Of a stretch of DNA of 64,000 bases, positions 35,325 to 46,950 are shown in pieces. The first letter of the stretch is position 1; the number at the start of each line of letters is the position of its first letter. The stretch is from Pholis gunnellus (taxonomy: Eukaryota > Chordata > Actinopteri > Perciformes > Pholidae). The stretch is from positions 22,087,768 to 22,151,767 of the forward strand of contig OU342814.1 of the NCBI GenBank assembly GCA_910591455.2, in the 5' to 3' direction. The translations under genes were made by a program, and so were the position numbers. The notes beneath the pieces were generated by a model. The model saw nothing but the letters and a program-made list of their open reading frames with translations, ran no database searches and was not told the origin of the DNA.

Positions 35325-35575
35325 TCTCCAACCCTGCAGGGGGAGCCGGCCCAACACAGAGGGATCCTATTACATCTTTCATTGGGCCCCAGCGGGCCCC
35401 GTCCCAAACAGAGGGATTACTGGGGGGGGGGGGCTCTCGCAGTCACTTAGCCATGCGCTGAGTGGCTCCAACCCCACAATCCACCTTCTGACATCATCAA
35501 ACGGGGACACGGCGGAGGAATGCCCGACGGATGAAGATCATTATCTGTTAATGAACACTTTTATTAGGAGGGGGG
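35325..35575. promoter_or_regulatory. candidate upstream regulatory block
   Basis: A repeat-poor block (apart from a G-run near 35420) with GGATCCTATTACATC near 35362, two similar CAAACAGAGGGATTACTG/CAACACAGAGGGATCCT segments about 50 bp apart, and TCTGTTAATGAACACTTTTATTAGG-type A/T-rich sequence near 35546. Motif-based. Confidence 0.3.
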
Positions 35576-36810
35576 GGAGACACTTTATTTTAAGTATTTT
35601 TTATTTTAAACTGAACAGGGGAGAAAAATGAAGGAGTGGAAGTAGAACGAGGGTGTGGATGTTGGCGGTAAACAGCTGCTCCGACCTCGAGCTCCAGATC
35701 GAACGTGAGGCGGCGAGAGCCGAGATAGAGATAGCTCAGACTTTAAACGTCGGCTCTGTGGAGCGGCTCTGTTGTGCACCTGTCTACCAGACTTCTTTTT
35801 TTTCCTCTCTGGCTTCGTTCTCCTGGATTCCACCGTGATTACCCAGCAACATGGCGCTCTGCCGTGACATCAGCCCGCAATTTACATCCAAATTAGAATC
35901 AGATGAATAAGGAATGGCCCTTCCCCCCCCCCCCCCCCCCCCCCTCTTCCTCTCGGACCGTATTGTGGGCCAAGTTAGCACAAATGAGACATGACTTTCA
36001 CTGACGACGGGCTGGATGTCTCTATAAAAACAGCTCTCTGAAGTGGGAGACGGACTCAGCTTGAGGAGTTTTTTGGATGAAGAAAAAAAACTTCTATCTG
36101 ACTCACATCAGAGTTCCTATGAGACCAGTAAACTGCAGCACAATAACAATGCTGATTAAACACTTCATAACTGAAAATAAACTGCTAGAGAGAAAATAAG
36201 CATTTGAGCTTGAGGTCAGGGTTCCTCTGAGGTTTGATTTCCCCGTTTTTTAAAGCAGCTTTCAGTGAGTTATGGATGATTTCAACAATCCTAGCCCCCT
36301 CTTGTGGTAAAATATTCACAAGTGGTTAAAAAAAAACAGATTTTTTCCCCCCCTGTGAGTCTTCTTAAAGTATTACAGGCCATATTAAAATAACTGTAAT
36401 GATATCTGTAACCACAGAGCGATAGTCTTCTGAGAAAGTATCAGCTCTTAGTTTTTACAGAGTAACGGGAGCCGTGCGACGCTCAGAAAGCAGTTAGTCT
36501 GTCAAGACGGATCTTCTAACACGTAAAATCCAAACATTTACCAGCAGCTTGTGGCTGCTGTGGAGAAGTGTGATTTAATAATTACTCACGTTCTCTTCCA
36601 GGTTCAAACACATCAGCCGCCGTCCTGGATGTTCCCAGTTTCATCTCTTCTGGTCAAAGACTTCTGCAGAACTTTGTTACTGATTCATTCTACTGGAGCA
36701 AGAGATGCAATGAAGGCGCCGAATAGTGAACAATAGTGGTCATTTATTACATCATCGCTGCATCACCAGACAGCAAACACGGGTGCTGCCATTTACCGGT
36801 GTAGACGACA
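35576..36810. other. upstream flank, no gene seen
   Basis: Contains a C-run (about 35923-35944). At 36292-36309 TAGCCCCCTCTTGTGG reads CCACAAGAGGGGGCTA on the minus strand, a good CTCF-type core. No gene. Confidence 0.55.
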
Positions 36811-36814
36811 ACAG

Positions 36815-36850
36815 TGATATTAAATATACATATATATACATATATATATG

Positions 36851-36882
<32 letters not shown>
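36815..36882. repeat. (AT)n with periodic GTATAT/CATAT interruptions
   Basis: TATATACATATATATG-type units, imperfect and self-complementary. Confidence 0.92.
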
Positions 36883-36883
<1 letters not shown>

Positions 36884-37362
36884 ATGTCATGTTAATAATA
36901 CACGATTCTCTCTCCAATTACTTCATATTTTGAATGTAATTAATTTGCCAAAACAAGACAAGACGCACAATAAACAAAACAATTCTACAGATATGGCAAT
37001 AATTTTGTGATAATGAATTTCATTTATATTTAGTATTTGATGTTGTGACAGCCTAACTGCTGACTACAGCACATGTAACCCTCCTGTGAGCCTCCGTGAG
37101 GGATATAACGTGATAACTTGTTAAAGGCTGAACCACAAACTGGTGCAAAGCGATATATTCTAACTGCAGCACATGTCCCGACATGACCCACGAGCTAAAC
37201 TACTTCTCCACGGACCACGACTTAGAGCCAGACCAGCCTCTGTGGACGCTCAGACGTCGACACGCTGGCTCTGCTGGTCGTGGAGGAGTCAGAGGAGACG
37301 CACACACTGAGAGACACACATGTGTTCACTGGCAGCCTGGAACCCGGCAGTACGGAGACCTC

Positions 37363-37398
<36 letters not shown>

Positions 37399-37407
37399 TA
37401 CACACAC

Positions 37408-37445
<38 letters not shown>
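37363..37445. repeat. (CA)n then (AT)n microsatellite
   Basis: CA units with CATACATA interruptions, then a pure (AT)n run. Confidence 0.95.
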
Positions 37446-37457
<12 letters not shown>

Positions 37458-37556
37458 AATAAAACATGTGCACAAAATAAACACGGGTGCAAAAGGACTG
37501 AGAGATCAACATGCACAAAGCTCAAGCTCAGGTGCACATGTGTATGCACACAAACA

Positions 37557-37564
<8 letters not shown>

Positions 37565-37617
<53 letters not shown>
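37565..37617. repeat. (CA)n microsatellite
   Basis: About 26 CA units. Confidence 0.96.
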
Positions 37618-37619
<2 letters not shown>

Positions 37620-37713
37620 GCCCAGTCCAAGCAATATTTTGTATTATTCATGAGGGAGAAAATATTCAAATAATTATGAGCTTCTACTTCTGCCAAACAC
37701 TGTTTCTGAGCTC

Positions 37714-37717
<4 letters not shown>

Positions 37718-37787
<70 letters not shown>

Positions 37788-37806
37788 TAGAGAGAGAGAG
37801 AGAGAG
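37718..37806. repeat. (GA)n microsatellite
   Basis: About 40 GA units with two short interruptions (GACAGAGAGAT). A perfect purine/pyrimidine mirror tract of this length can form triplex DNA. Confidence 0.96.
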
Positions 37807-38150
37807 AACGTCTCCATGTACACGAAACCAATAGAATGAATTTCGTGACTGTTTCACAAACTGCTGTGATTCTGGGCTGGAATGAAACAATGAAACATGG
37901 CGTATGTGGAGAAGACCTTTGTTACTGTAACATATACTTAATAATAGAAAATATATCACGATATATTATTACTATTATTATTATTATTATGACATTTAAG
38001 ATTTAAGATCTTTGTTGTGAGAGAAAAGAGATGTTTTCGTAGGAAAAGTGGTCGACAGCAGCTCACACGAGCAACATTTGCTCCTCGTGATTCCACCACT
38101 AAATAAACTGCAGAACATCCCCTCCAGCACAGCGACGAGGTGTCACTCAG

Positions 38151-38215
38151 CCTCCTCCTCCTCCTCCTCCTCCTCCTCCTCCTCCTCCTCCTCCTCCTCC
38201 TCCTCCTCCTCCTCC
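38151..38215. repeat. (CCT)n trinucleotide repeat
   Basis: About 21 CCT units; the poly-serine frame over it is an artefact. Confidence 0.96.
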
Positions 38216-38269
38216 ACCGGACCGACTAAAACAAACTCGGCTCGGCGGACCCCCGTCTTTGTCCTCCCC

Positions 38270-38940
38270 GTGTTAGCTGTCCGTCACTTTGATTGGCAGA
38301 CAAGTGTCAGAGTGAGGGAATGTCGCGGGGAGCCGGGGAAGAGAGCAAAAAAGCCACGGCGTCAATCTCAATATTTCATCTCGACCCCCCGAAGAAGGAG
38401 CTCGGCGGCCTCGCAGTTTAAATTCTAATCGTGTTAGGCCACAGGGGCATGTCATTTAGAGAGCCAGCCTCCGTCTCTCTGGCCCCAAACAAATTATTAG
38501 AAGATTCCATTATTTCTCCATTATGCATATGTGTGTTTGCATGCGGCTGGCTGTTAAAGGCCGGGGAGAGAGAGCGCGGGTAAATAGGCTCGGTTTAGCC
38601 CATCACGGGCCAATATGTCTGGCCCCCGGACACAGCTGGGGTCCTCCGGGGTCCTCAAATTGGTCATCATTAGAGCCATAATGCTGCTGTTTAGCTTCTG
38701 CTAATGCCTCGGTCCAGACCATCAGTGTGCAAAAAGGGGACACTGCTTTCTCTTGGGGGGGGGGGGGGGGGGGGCTGCCTTTCATTGTCGCCACTTTCAT
38801 TCACAGAGGACGAGGAGCTTGTGAGGACCTCAGTTAATTAAGGAGTTACCCTCCAACCTCTGCAGAACTCATTGACAAAGCTTCATTCCATTAGCTGCTC
38901 ATCACCGAAGCCCTGCATGCAACAGCATCAGATCAAGACG
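38270..38940. promoter_or_regulatory. candidate upstream regulatory region, long complex block
   Basis: About 670 bp of complex sequence broken only by a G20 tract at about 38755-38774. It contains CAGTTTAAATTCTAATCG near 38415, AACAAATTATTAGAAGATTC near 38488, CATTATGCATATG near 38518, TAGAGCCATAATGCTG near 38671 and CAGTTAATTAAGG near 38831. Of all blocks upstream this one looks most like a deeply conserved element, judged by length, lack of repeats and homeodomain/POU cores. Conservation not tested. Confidence 0.4.
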
Positions 38941-40130
38941 TTTTTATCTATTTATTCACTTCATTACTTATTTTCTTACTTACTTATTTTTGGCCGGTGG
39001 GACGTTTGTGCTAAAAATGCCTTTCAGAGACCTCTGGCCTTGTAATGTCTCTAAACAGATTCTGCAATCACGTGTAGAATCTGGAGGGACGACGAGACAC
39101 AATTTTTGGAATCGGAGGAATTCAGGTTTTCGTTGTACGAGTCTGTGTCGTGTTGACTAATCCCGTTCGAGATCTTTGGTTGAACGCAGGTAAACGGTCT
39201 TTGTGTGGAAGCAAAAGAGGAGGAACGTAATGAACCCTCCGGCTCCAGTCTGATGATGAACTCGATCTTTATTGGTTGAAACTGAGCTTGTAAACTGGCA
39301 ACTTTTGAAACAATCCGATCGTAGACATCGTTTCTCAACACGATAACCGACGCGCTCTGAGATTGTGCGCCTTGTGGTCAGATGGTTTTTATCTACGGTC
39401 GTCTATCATCTATTTTATCGAGCTGACGTAGAAGCAAAGTCCTTTAAAGGCAACTTAACACGGCCTAGAAAGTCTTCTGTTTGCTGACCGTCGGCAACTT
39501 ACAAAGTCAAGTTTACTCCAGGTTCAAAAGAACACTTGTAGAAACAGACTGAGACCTTTCAACGAGAGGAGGAAGTGAAACGCTGCTTCTCAGTCTGGTG
39601 TTCAAGTGTTCAAAAAATCTGCAATTCAACGACAACCGGGCGTCTCTCTCTGCCGAAGAAGATCATGTGATTCTGATCGAAAGCTCCAGAGCGGCGACTA
39701 AATGAACCTTGTGGGTCGATTGTGTCGTCAGTGTTTTTTCGTAACCTCCGCTGCTGCAGATATGTCGACTAACTGTAACTTGGGTCAAAGATATCTGGCT
39801 TTTAGATTTGTGATATTTAGCAAAGCAGAAGATGACATTTGGGCTGAAAAAACAAGATTTAAAGATCTTTTGTAGGTTCCACTGCTGCCTGACGTTTAAT
39901 AGATGAAGACATTTTCCTTACAGCTGATTCATGCAGGATTCAAATGGCAGCTCTGTGATTCCCCGTGTTTAACTACGGACATGTCAGATCTCAGTTCCAT
40001 GTGATAATAACACTTGTTGAGGATTAAACACATATTTGTCTGTCGTACTCTCTAAATCTAACTATGACAATAATCTCACAAACACACGCAGCAACAGCGC
40101 CGCCCTCTGCAGACGCCATCAGGCTTCATT
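38941..40130. other. upstream flank, no gene seen
   Basis: Ordinary single-copy DNA with no repeats and no domains. CAGCGCCGCCCTCTGCAG near 40095 is a weak CTCF-like match on the minus strand. Confidence 0.55.
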
Positions 40131-40480
40131 CATTATGAATGAGAGCGGAGGGACTTCTCCAGATCATGAAGGATATAAAGAGAATTGTCTTGCGTTACAC
40201 GATGATCCATATCTCTGCCTCGGACGGCGCGTCAGGGTTATTTTCGGCGATGTCAGCTGGCTGTTTTCTTTTTTTTTTAATGGCCTGCATATTTATAATG
40301 TCATGGTTTTATATTTTACTGCCTCAAACGGATTTCCTGCAGTTGCAGGGCCCATAATCACGGTCAGTTCATAACTCACCGGGGATCATTGATGCACTTT
40401 GCACATCAGCATAGCGGATCCCATTCGGTGCAGCAGATGCCATTAGCCGATGCACCTCACGGTATCGGGGGGTAAATATG
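40130..40480. promoter_or_regulatory. candidate upstream regulatory block
   Basis: Single-copy sequence with GCATATTTATAATGTCATGG near 40287, CAGTTGCAGGGCCCATAATC near 40340, GGATCATTGATGCAC near 40382 and GCCATTAGCCGATGC near 40439. Two overlapping plus-strand frames (112 and 72 codons) have no domain. Confidence 0.33.
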
Positions 40481-41860
40481 TTCTCAGTGTGGTCGGCTGC
40501 AAAAACAATCACACCAGTAAAACAGTGTTGGTTTAACCACTTCAACCGCTGCAAAGGGAGAAACGCTACTCCACGCGCAGTGAAAGTGAAACTTGTACTA
40601 ATCGAGACAAACTGCTGCCAGATAGAGAGTCCGTGAACATACTTCATAGAAAAAGGACTTTACCTTGAAGGTAATGGAAACATGCAGGGGAGTCCAGTAC
40701 CTGTGTACCATCTGTACGTAGCACCTGAGATCTTCAGTCGTTCTTCATGCCATATTAAAATATGTTTTACCGTCTTTATGACTTATGCATTTGCAATTTT
40801 GGCACACATCCTGTATGACTTCCTGTTTGGAGCTTTGGTTTAATGAAACCTTTGGCTGGAATTATGCAACCTGCATCAGCAGCGATACTGAGCGTATCCA
40901 TCGGTTATCGACCAGACGTGACACAAAATGAATACAGTTTCCTCTAAAATGTTCTTTCTGTTTCAGCTGTCGGTTACACTCTTTAGTCAGTCAGACTGTT
41001 TTTAGAGCTTTAGCAAACCCTGGACTTTGTTCCCTCACATTAAAATGCCTTCATGCAGTAACTAGCAGGATCCTGTTGACCCAGAACGGTCTGTCAGAGG
41101 TGAACTGTTGTCTAGTCGAAGCTACTGTAAGATATTTTAGTGAGTTTCCTTTCAGTGAAACGCTCTGAGTGAATTTGAGTTCCCTCTGGTAAACTGTTTA
41201 TATGCCTAGGGCTTTTATTGTGAAAGGTACGAGAGGAAGGAGGAGATCCGGTCTGCCTTTGTCAAGGTTGAAAGGAGTAATAAAGTTTGCCGTCCTGGTT
41301 CGGATGTTGTTGTACTCTGGAGAGTTTGTTCTGATTGGTCGATGCCTTCAAGTCTTCTGTCTTTAATTTGCTTTCTTGTCTTTAGCTGTGAAGCACGTTA
41401 TGACTTCTGCTCTTTGAAAGGTGTTCTATAAGTAAAGATATTATTATTATCCGTCGTGCTTAAGGTCAGAAAAAATCAACCGCGCTCCGAAAATAATGAT
41501 GCTGCTTTTTTTGCCGAGTCCTATTTTTGTGTTCTGAGTTAAAGTACTTGTGAACAAAAACAACAGTTTGACAAAATGTATTTCAATAAAACTAATCTAA
41601 CTAAAACAAACCGCCCCCGACGTGTAACGGCCTTTACTGTGATAACATGTGACGCTACGATGGGTTCACTTAGCATGTTGCACTAAAGTAGCACTTTTCA
41701 AAGTGCCTGAACTTTAACTTTTAAAATATGATACAAAATGTCACTTGACTATCATAACTTTTGGGGGATGTTCAAGAATATAAGACGAAAAAAAAGCCCA
41801 GTGGAAATATGATTAAAGCCGTCACATGACGGAGACGAGACTGAGACACACAAAGCGCTC
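40481..41860. other. upstream flank, no gene seen
   Basis: Ordinary single-copy DNA without notable repeats or motifs. Confidence 0.55.
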
Positions 41861-41864
41861 CTCA

Positions 41865-42180
41865 GTCAGTGCGTCCAGTCAGGGGGGGTCATTTAGTCCT
41901 GATGGCTCCGCTACAACTGGACCCCCGTCTGTCCTACAACAGGCCCCGATGTGGCAAAATGTCACCTCTGAAAATTAGCCATCAAGCGGGGGGGGGGGGG
42001 GCAATCCCCCCCCCCCCCCCCCCGCACACACACACACACACACACACACACCCCTACACCCCCTAGCTAAATTGCTATATAAGTAGCGTGGCCGTAATAG
42101 GTAGCAATCTGGGGCTAATCTGATGAGATCATTTGGAAAACGTTGGACTGGGGGGTTGAGAGGATGGAGGGGGAGGGGAG
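41865..42180. promoter_or_regulatory. candidate upstream regulatory block
   Basis: Complex sequence on both sides of a G13/C18/(CA)n composite (41989-42051). The right part has CTAGCTAAATTGCTATATAA near 42063, GCCGTAATAGGTAGCAATC near 42091 and GGGGCTAATCTGATGAGATC near 42111; GGGGCTAATCTGA is shared with 24711. Motif-based. Confidence 0.33.

Positions 42181-42183
<3 letters not shown>

Positions 42184-42238
<55 letters not shown>
42184..42238. repeat. (GT)n microsatellite
   Basis: About 27 GT units. A second (GT)n run of about 15 units lies at 42459-42488. Confidence 0.96.
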
Positions 42239-42454
42239 ATGAAAGTGTAGCTGCATGAAAGTGTATTTATAGGTGTTCAACTGTGATACACTAGCATTAG
42301 TAGCCTTGTGTGTGTGTACACACTTTATATTATATGTCTGTGTGTGTGTGAATGTCGTTTATGCAGTTTGATCGTAACGAAGTATCATCTAAGCTTACGT
42401 TGAGACTGAGGACTCGCATGGACACAGCTGGACGGTCATGTGATCACAGACGTA

Positions 42455-42490
<36 letters not shown>

Positions 42491-42519
42491 AGGGAGGGGA
42501 CATGATGGCAGGGGTTGGT

Positions 42520-42715
42520 GCGGGTGGTGAGGGGGTGAATATTACTGTCGGCGGGCACCAGATGCCAGCTGGCAGGGGCACAAAGGGAATAGACGGGGAG
42601 TGGGTTGAACAATTACTGTTATTCATCGCTGAGCCAACAGAGAAGGGCTCTGCCATTAGGAGGCACAACGGGCCGGATTCATGCGGATACGTGTGGATTT
42701 AGAGGCACAGAAAAC
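42520..42715. promoter_or_regulatory. candidate upstream regulatory block
   Basis: A repeat-free block after the second (GT)n run, with GTGAATATTACTGTCGG near 42535, GAACAATTACTGTTATTCATC near 42606 (AATTA and TTATTCAT cores) and CTGCCATTAGGAGGC near 42649. Confidence 0.33.
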
Positions 42716-43014
42716 GGCAGAAAATAGCTGTCGATCTTCAGCCCGGTGGCAAACACGCAACATCTTATCGCTCACACACATGTTAATATGTGTGTGTGTG
42801 TGCTGCAGCAACAAACACTGAATAAACAATGTCATCACCCGACAAAACAACACAACCCGTCTCATCGCGAGTGACACGTTGTCGTTTAGTTGTGAACTCT
42901 AAACTGAAAAGAAAACTTGGACGACAGTTTTTTTTTTTTTTTTTCTTTGTTTCAATAGTCGCTGTACAACCTAATTTTCTCATAACCCACTTCTTCTTCT
43001 TTTTTTGCAGAGAA

Positions 43015-43165
43015 CTACAGTAATTGTTATTAAGTTCAATCAGAATGGGGTCAGCACTGGAAGCCACTCGGCCCCCGTGTTTAGTAATTAACATTTCACA
43101 GTGAATATCTCATTACGGGAGACAAAAGGTTGCTAATAGGAGGCTCGGCTAGTGAGAACACGACG
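43015..43165. promoter_or_regulatory. candidate upstream regulatory block
   Basis: A homeodomain-core-rich block: AGTAATTGTTATTAAGTTC near 43018, TTTAGTAATTAACATTTC near 43079, ATCTCATTACGG near 43106 and TTGCTAATAGGAGGC near 43131. It is preceded by a T-run near 42930-42944. Confidence 0.33.
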
Positions 43166-43359
43166 AAGCCCCTCCAGTTTCTAGTCTGGATGCAATCAGT
43201 TGTGGAACTCACCAGCAGCTCACATATTTCTGCTTAAGTTCCTTATTAATGTAACGGTTAATGTGCACACAACAGCGCACAAAGCACATTCGATTTCAAG
43301 CTGTTATTTAGAGAATTTGCTGATGAATTATTGGGGACTCTTCCTCCCGTGTTGGCCAG

Positions 43360-43990
43360 ATGTCGTTCTATTGACGGCCAGTTTGTCCACTAACCTTTTT
43401 ATTTCAATGACTAAAACAAAACGATGACCAGACAGCGACAACATCATTACACACTGACTGAGACGATATATATTGACTAAAATGTAACTTAAAAAATAAA
43501 AACGTCGCCCCAAAATCTCTATTTTCGTCTCCTTCCACCTTCTCTTCCCTCCCTCGTGCTGCTCTAACGCATAACGTTTGTGGTTACGCGGGTCGGTTGA
43601 TTAACGCATGTTTTTGCGTGCTGCACGGTGACGATCGGCATCACTAATGAACACAGTCAGGAGGTCGTAAAGCTGCATTCCTACTCATTCAACCTGGTCT
43701 TTCATCAGATAATGATAAGATAAAATCTTATGTGCAATAACTTGGATAAAATGACAAGAATGAATGGTTTTGGATCAACTAGACTGACTGAAGTGTTGAA
43801 TATCGTCTGGCTAAAAAAGGACATTTGACACAAGACTAACTAAAGAAATAGTTCACAAAAGCAGGAAAACATTTTGACTGAAAGTTGACGAACCTGTAAT
43901 GACTAAAACGTTTTGAGTTGTCGTCATCTGAAACTATGAAGGATAAAAATGACATAAATGTGACTAAACCCAACGAGCGTTTTCATCTAA
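43360..43990 (-). repeat. degenerate TGACTAAA-rich interspersed repeat (R4)
   Basis: Repeated GACTAAA-like strings (ATGACTAAAACAAAACG near 43406, TTGACTAAAATG near 43474, AAGACTAACTAAAG near 43832, ATGACTAAAACG near 43899, GTGACTAAACCC near 43960). Sequences built from tandem GACTAAAACT strings are common in fish repeats, but I cannot name the family and the orientation is a guess. Confidence 0.35.
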
Positions 43991-44130
43991 ACGGTTGATT
44001 CAAGATGTTTGTTGTCACAGCGTGTGAAATGCTTTCGCTGGGAGGCTCCATAAAAGAAAGAAAATACATAGTAAATATAAAAAGACATATCAAATAAATA
44101 TAACAATAAAAATATCCATCTAAGAAAAAA

Positions 44131-44266
44131 GAATCAAGAGAGAAGCAAGAGTCATTTTCTCATAGACTTCTATACAACCAGAGGAGTCGCCCCCTGGTGG
44201 ACACTAGAGAGAATGCAGCTTTAAAGACTTCGGCTTCACTCGGCAGAACCGGAGGTTGCCGCCTGC
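44131..44266 (-). repeat. interspersed repeat R1, copy D (left end only)
   Basis: Matches the reverse complement of the first part of R1 copy C: ATCAAGAGAGAAG, CATAGACTTCTATACAACCA, GAGGAGTCGCCCCCTGGTGG, ACTAGAGAGAATGCA, ending at GAGGTTGCCGCC. It holds the CTCF-like motif (minus strand, 44186-44201) but not the TGATTGACAG part. Confidence 0.85.
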
Positions 44267-45440
44267 TTCTAACACACCTACCAAAGTTAAATCAACCAAT
44301 CTGCTTGCTTGACCTGCAGGGCCCACTGTTACTTATATTTTCTCTATAGCTCATAATTCCAGCCGTTCACCAACCGCTGACGCAGCGCCTGCAGCTACCT
44401 CGTAAAATACCGGCCACTTGGTTTAAGCTCGGATGTCATTTCAAAGCAGAGAGCTCTTCAGGTTGGAGACACTTGACTGGAAGCAAAATAAAGCTGGATA
44501 AGGCAGCTTTCAATGCAAACCGTATCCACAAGTGATAATAATACAAATAAATAAAGTTTGGAACATTGTAAAATACAGACAAACAGGCAGAGAAGAAAAA
44601 GAAAATCAGATATAAAGACATGGTGTCCCTACACCCTGAAGACAATAATTAGTGTCACACTCACGGTTCTTTAGCCTCACCTCTCTTTCTCCTGCGTATG
44701 AACAGAGAGGGATTGTGTGTTTGGATGACTGCCTCTATTGGAAAAGCACCCTTCTCTGATCTGCCTGTTTTGACCTATGCTGGACCTCGGAGGCCTCATC
44801 TCCCTCGATAACAAGACAAAGAGGGTAAATGTGTTGATAGTGGCAGACGGTGCAGGAATTCTGTGCAAATGTGTCAAATTAGTTCTCACGTCTGGGGCCT
44901 CATTCCTCTCCACCTCGCCGTGATCTCTTGCTCCCTTCCCTCCGCTGCTCTTTACACCCTGGTCGGTCGATCCCCTCCCTCCTCCCACATGCACCGCTTC
45001 ATTCCTCCTGTGACCCTGTCCCTGGTTTCTCTCTCGCATCCTATACAGCCACACATTGGGGGGAGAACCACGGGGGTTAAATCGGAAAAGAAACAGGTAC
45101 AAGATCATCCGTTAATAGCACATCCCCATGAAAACCACAAGAGCTACTTTTGGACTGCAGTCGATCTAAATCACATCATTATTTTAAATGTTTGTTGACT
45201 CTGTGTTTACATCATGATGCTCGGTGCTCAAACACAGTCAACGTTGATGGACAATGTTTTTTTCATTTTTGTCTTAATTTGTTGTTGTTTATTCTTTATT
45301 ACTGGAGCAGTTATGGCATAAGGTGGAATACACTCATTAACACTCAAACGCCACTGAAGTGAAGTCGAAAGGAGAAGAGCCAAGATGGAAGCTAAGCCAG
45401 CTCCACCCTCTCAATTTTGTCACATCTGGTTGTAAAAAAC
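44267..45440. other. upstream flank, no gene seen
   Basis: Two overlapping open frames (143 codons minus, 44677-45108; 111 codons plus, 44863-45198) show no domain, splice structure or codon pattern that I recognise. The sequence itself is single-copy. Confidence 0.5.
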
Positions 45441-45655
45441 CAAGATAGTGAAAACCAAGATGGCAAAAACCAAAAAGGCAAAAACCAAAAAACAAGATGG
45501 CAAAAACCAAAAAGGCAAAAACCAAAAAACAAGATGGCAAAAACCAAAAAGGCAAAAACCAAAAAACAAGATGGCAAGAACCAAGATAGCGAAAACCAAA
45601 AACCAAGATGGCGACGGGCGGCCAAAAACCAAGATGGCGGCGGAGATGGCGGTAG
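45441..45655 (+). repeat. 37-bp minisatellite with a YY1-type motif in each unit
   Basis: CAAGATGGC occurs at 45456, 45493, 45530, 45567 and 45604, exactly 37 bp apart, and again at 45630. Between copies lie AAAACCAAAAAGGCAAAAAC-type spacers. The two rightmost copies continue into GACGGG and GGCGG, the latter giving CAAGATGGCGGCGG, a full YY1 consensus. The lysine-rich plus-strand and phenylalanine-rich minus-strand frames over it result from the period (37 is not a multiple of 3) and the lack of stops. Confidence 0.95.
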
Positions 45656-46480
45656 CAAAAAATGCTGAATTTAAGTCTTCCAAACCTTAGTGCACAAACC
45701 AATTAGTAAAGTCATTTCTTACATACAGTCCATGTAAACACAGGTTTCATACTTTTAGAAAAACTCTGCTTTACAAGTGTTTAATGAAGAAGGAAATTAA
45801 ATTAAACTGTATTTTGGTGAGTAATACAGACTGTAAATAGTAACTTTGTTGGCTTATAATCCTTAAGGCTATTGAAGGATTGTGGTTAAATCTATAAAAA
45901 ACATTGATTTGTCTGTATTCAACAAAGATAACAATCTTTCCCTATCCTGGATTAAGTTGCAAAACCACGACCGTAAGTGGATTTTAATCATGCTTTTGTT
46001 GCAATAAGTTAAAACTAGAAGAAGAAAAACAGAAATATGTTGACATGTAATGTTTTGGAGATTCATTCGGTGCGAACATTTGGAGTTTACAGATCGGGTC
46101 AATATAAACTCCTCATGTGAATAAAGAACATAATCTAATTAGCTTTCCAATAAAACAAAACGAGTGTTGTACGGCAGCATTATTTTTAGGAGGCACATAC
46201 TTTACTGATTGTGGCTCATTAACATTTAAACGTAAGCATACTTTTTTTTTGGTAATTTTTTTCTTCCGTTTTGCAGCATAACCAGGGAATCTACGGGGGG
46301 AAAGTGCTTAAATAAAATGATACCAGATGCTCTCGGTGGTGTGGGTAGCCTCCAGTGTACGTGTCTGTATGTGTGCTTATTGAAGGCAAAAAAAGCAGAT
46401 AGTCATGAGAGTGACTGAGGGTAAACACAAGTGGGAATACGCAGAAGTGTGTTGGTGTGTATGACCCAAGGACATTCTCC
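45656..46480. other. upstream flank, no gene seen
   Basis: A/T-rich single-copy DNA, no repeats or motifs of note. Confidence 0.55.
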
Positions 46481-46950
46481 CGTGTGCCCTCCCAAGTTCC
46501 TGAGTTTGCCTCCGATGCGTCCTCCTCTCCTTCTGCCCCCGTTATACAGCAGCCTTTATGTGATACCGCATGAAACCTCCTCAGTAATGCGCTCTGTGCT
46601 TCCAGCAGGAATAAAAACCCTCTGAGCAAGGTTATAGTGCTAACATGTACTGTATGCTTTTATTTATGCATGAGCCACCCTTCTCCTTTCCGGGGGAATT
46701 CTGATTCTTTTCCCGCGATAAAAGTTGCATGGCCTCACCCACTCCGAAGGGAGTAAATGATTTAACGCCGAGGCCTTACGGTATGGTAAGTAAGCAACTA
46801 ATGTTAATTCAGCCTTTTTTCTTCTTCTTTCTGATAGGGTATCAAGTGGAGGGCACGTCTACATTTACCCTCCTGTCCTTCCTCTTAACATATGGGGCAG
46901 AGAGCTCGGCCGTGTCACGCAACATGTCATCACGTGCAGCACATATTTAG
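46480..46950. promoter_or_regulatory. candidate upstream regulatory block
   Basis: Repeat-free sequence with TATGTGATACCGCATG near 46557, CTCAGTAATGCGCTC near 46579, GCTTTTATTTATGCATGAGCC (split: GCTTTTATTTATG, CATGAGCC) near 46655, CCCGCGATAAAAGTTGC near 46713 and GTAAATGATTTAACG near 46752. POU/HOX-like cores suggest an enhancer. Confidence 0.35.

Noticed and set aside
37183..37831. Long ORFs rich in His-Thr, Cys-Val or Ser-Leu
   Set aside because: Translations of (CA)n, (GT)n and (GA)n arrays.
44677..45198. 143-codon minus and 111-codon plus ORFs overlapping each other
   Set aside because: No recognisable domain, no splice-site structure; overlapping open frames on both strands of unique DNA are expected by chance at this length.
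45441..45655. CRISPR-like array
   Set aside because: The units are contiguous 37-bp tandem repeats with near-identical spacers; host is a vertebrate; no cas genes.
45417..45702. Several overlapping Lys-rich (plus) and Phe/Leu-rich (minus) ORFs
   Set aside because: All frames of the 37-bp minisatellite are open; they are translations of the repeat.
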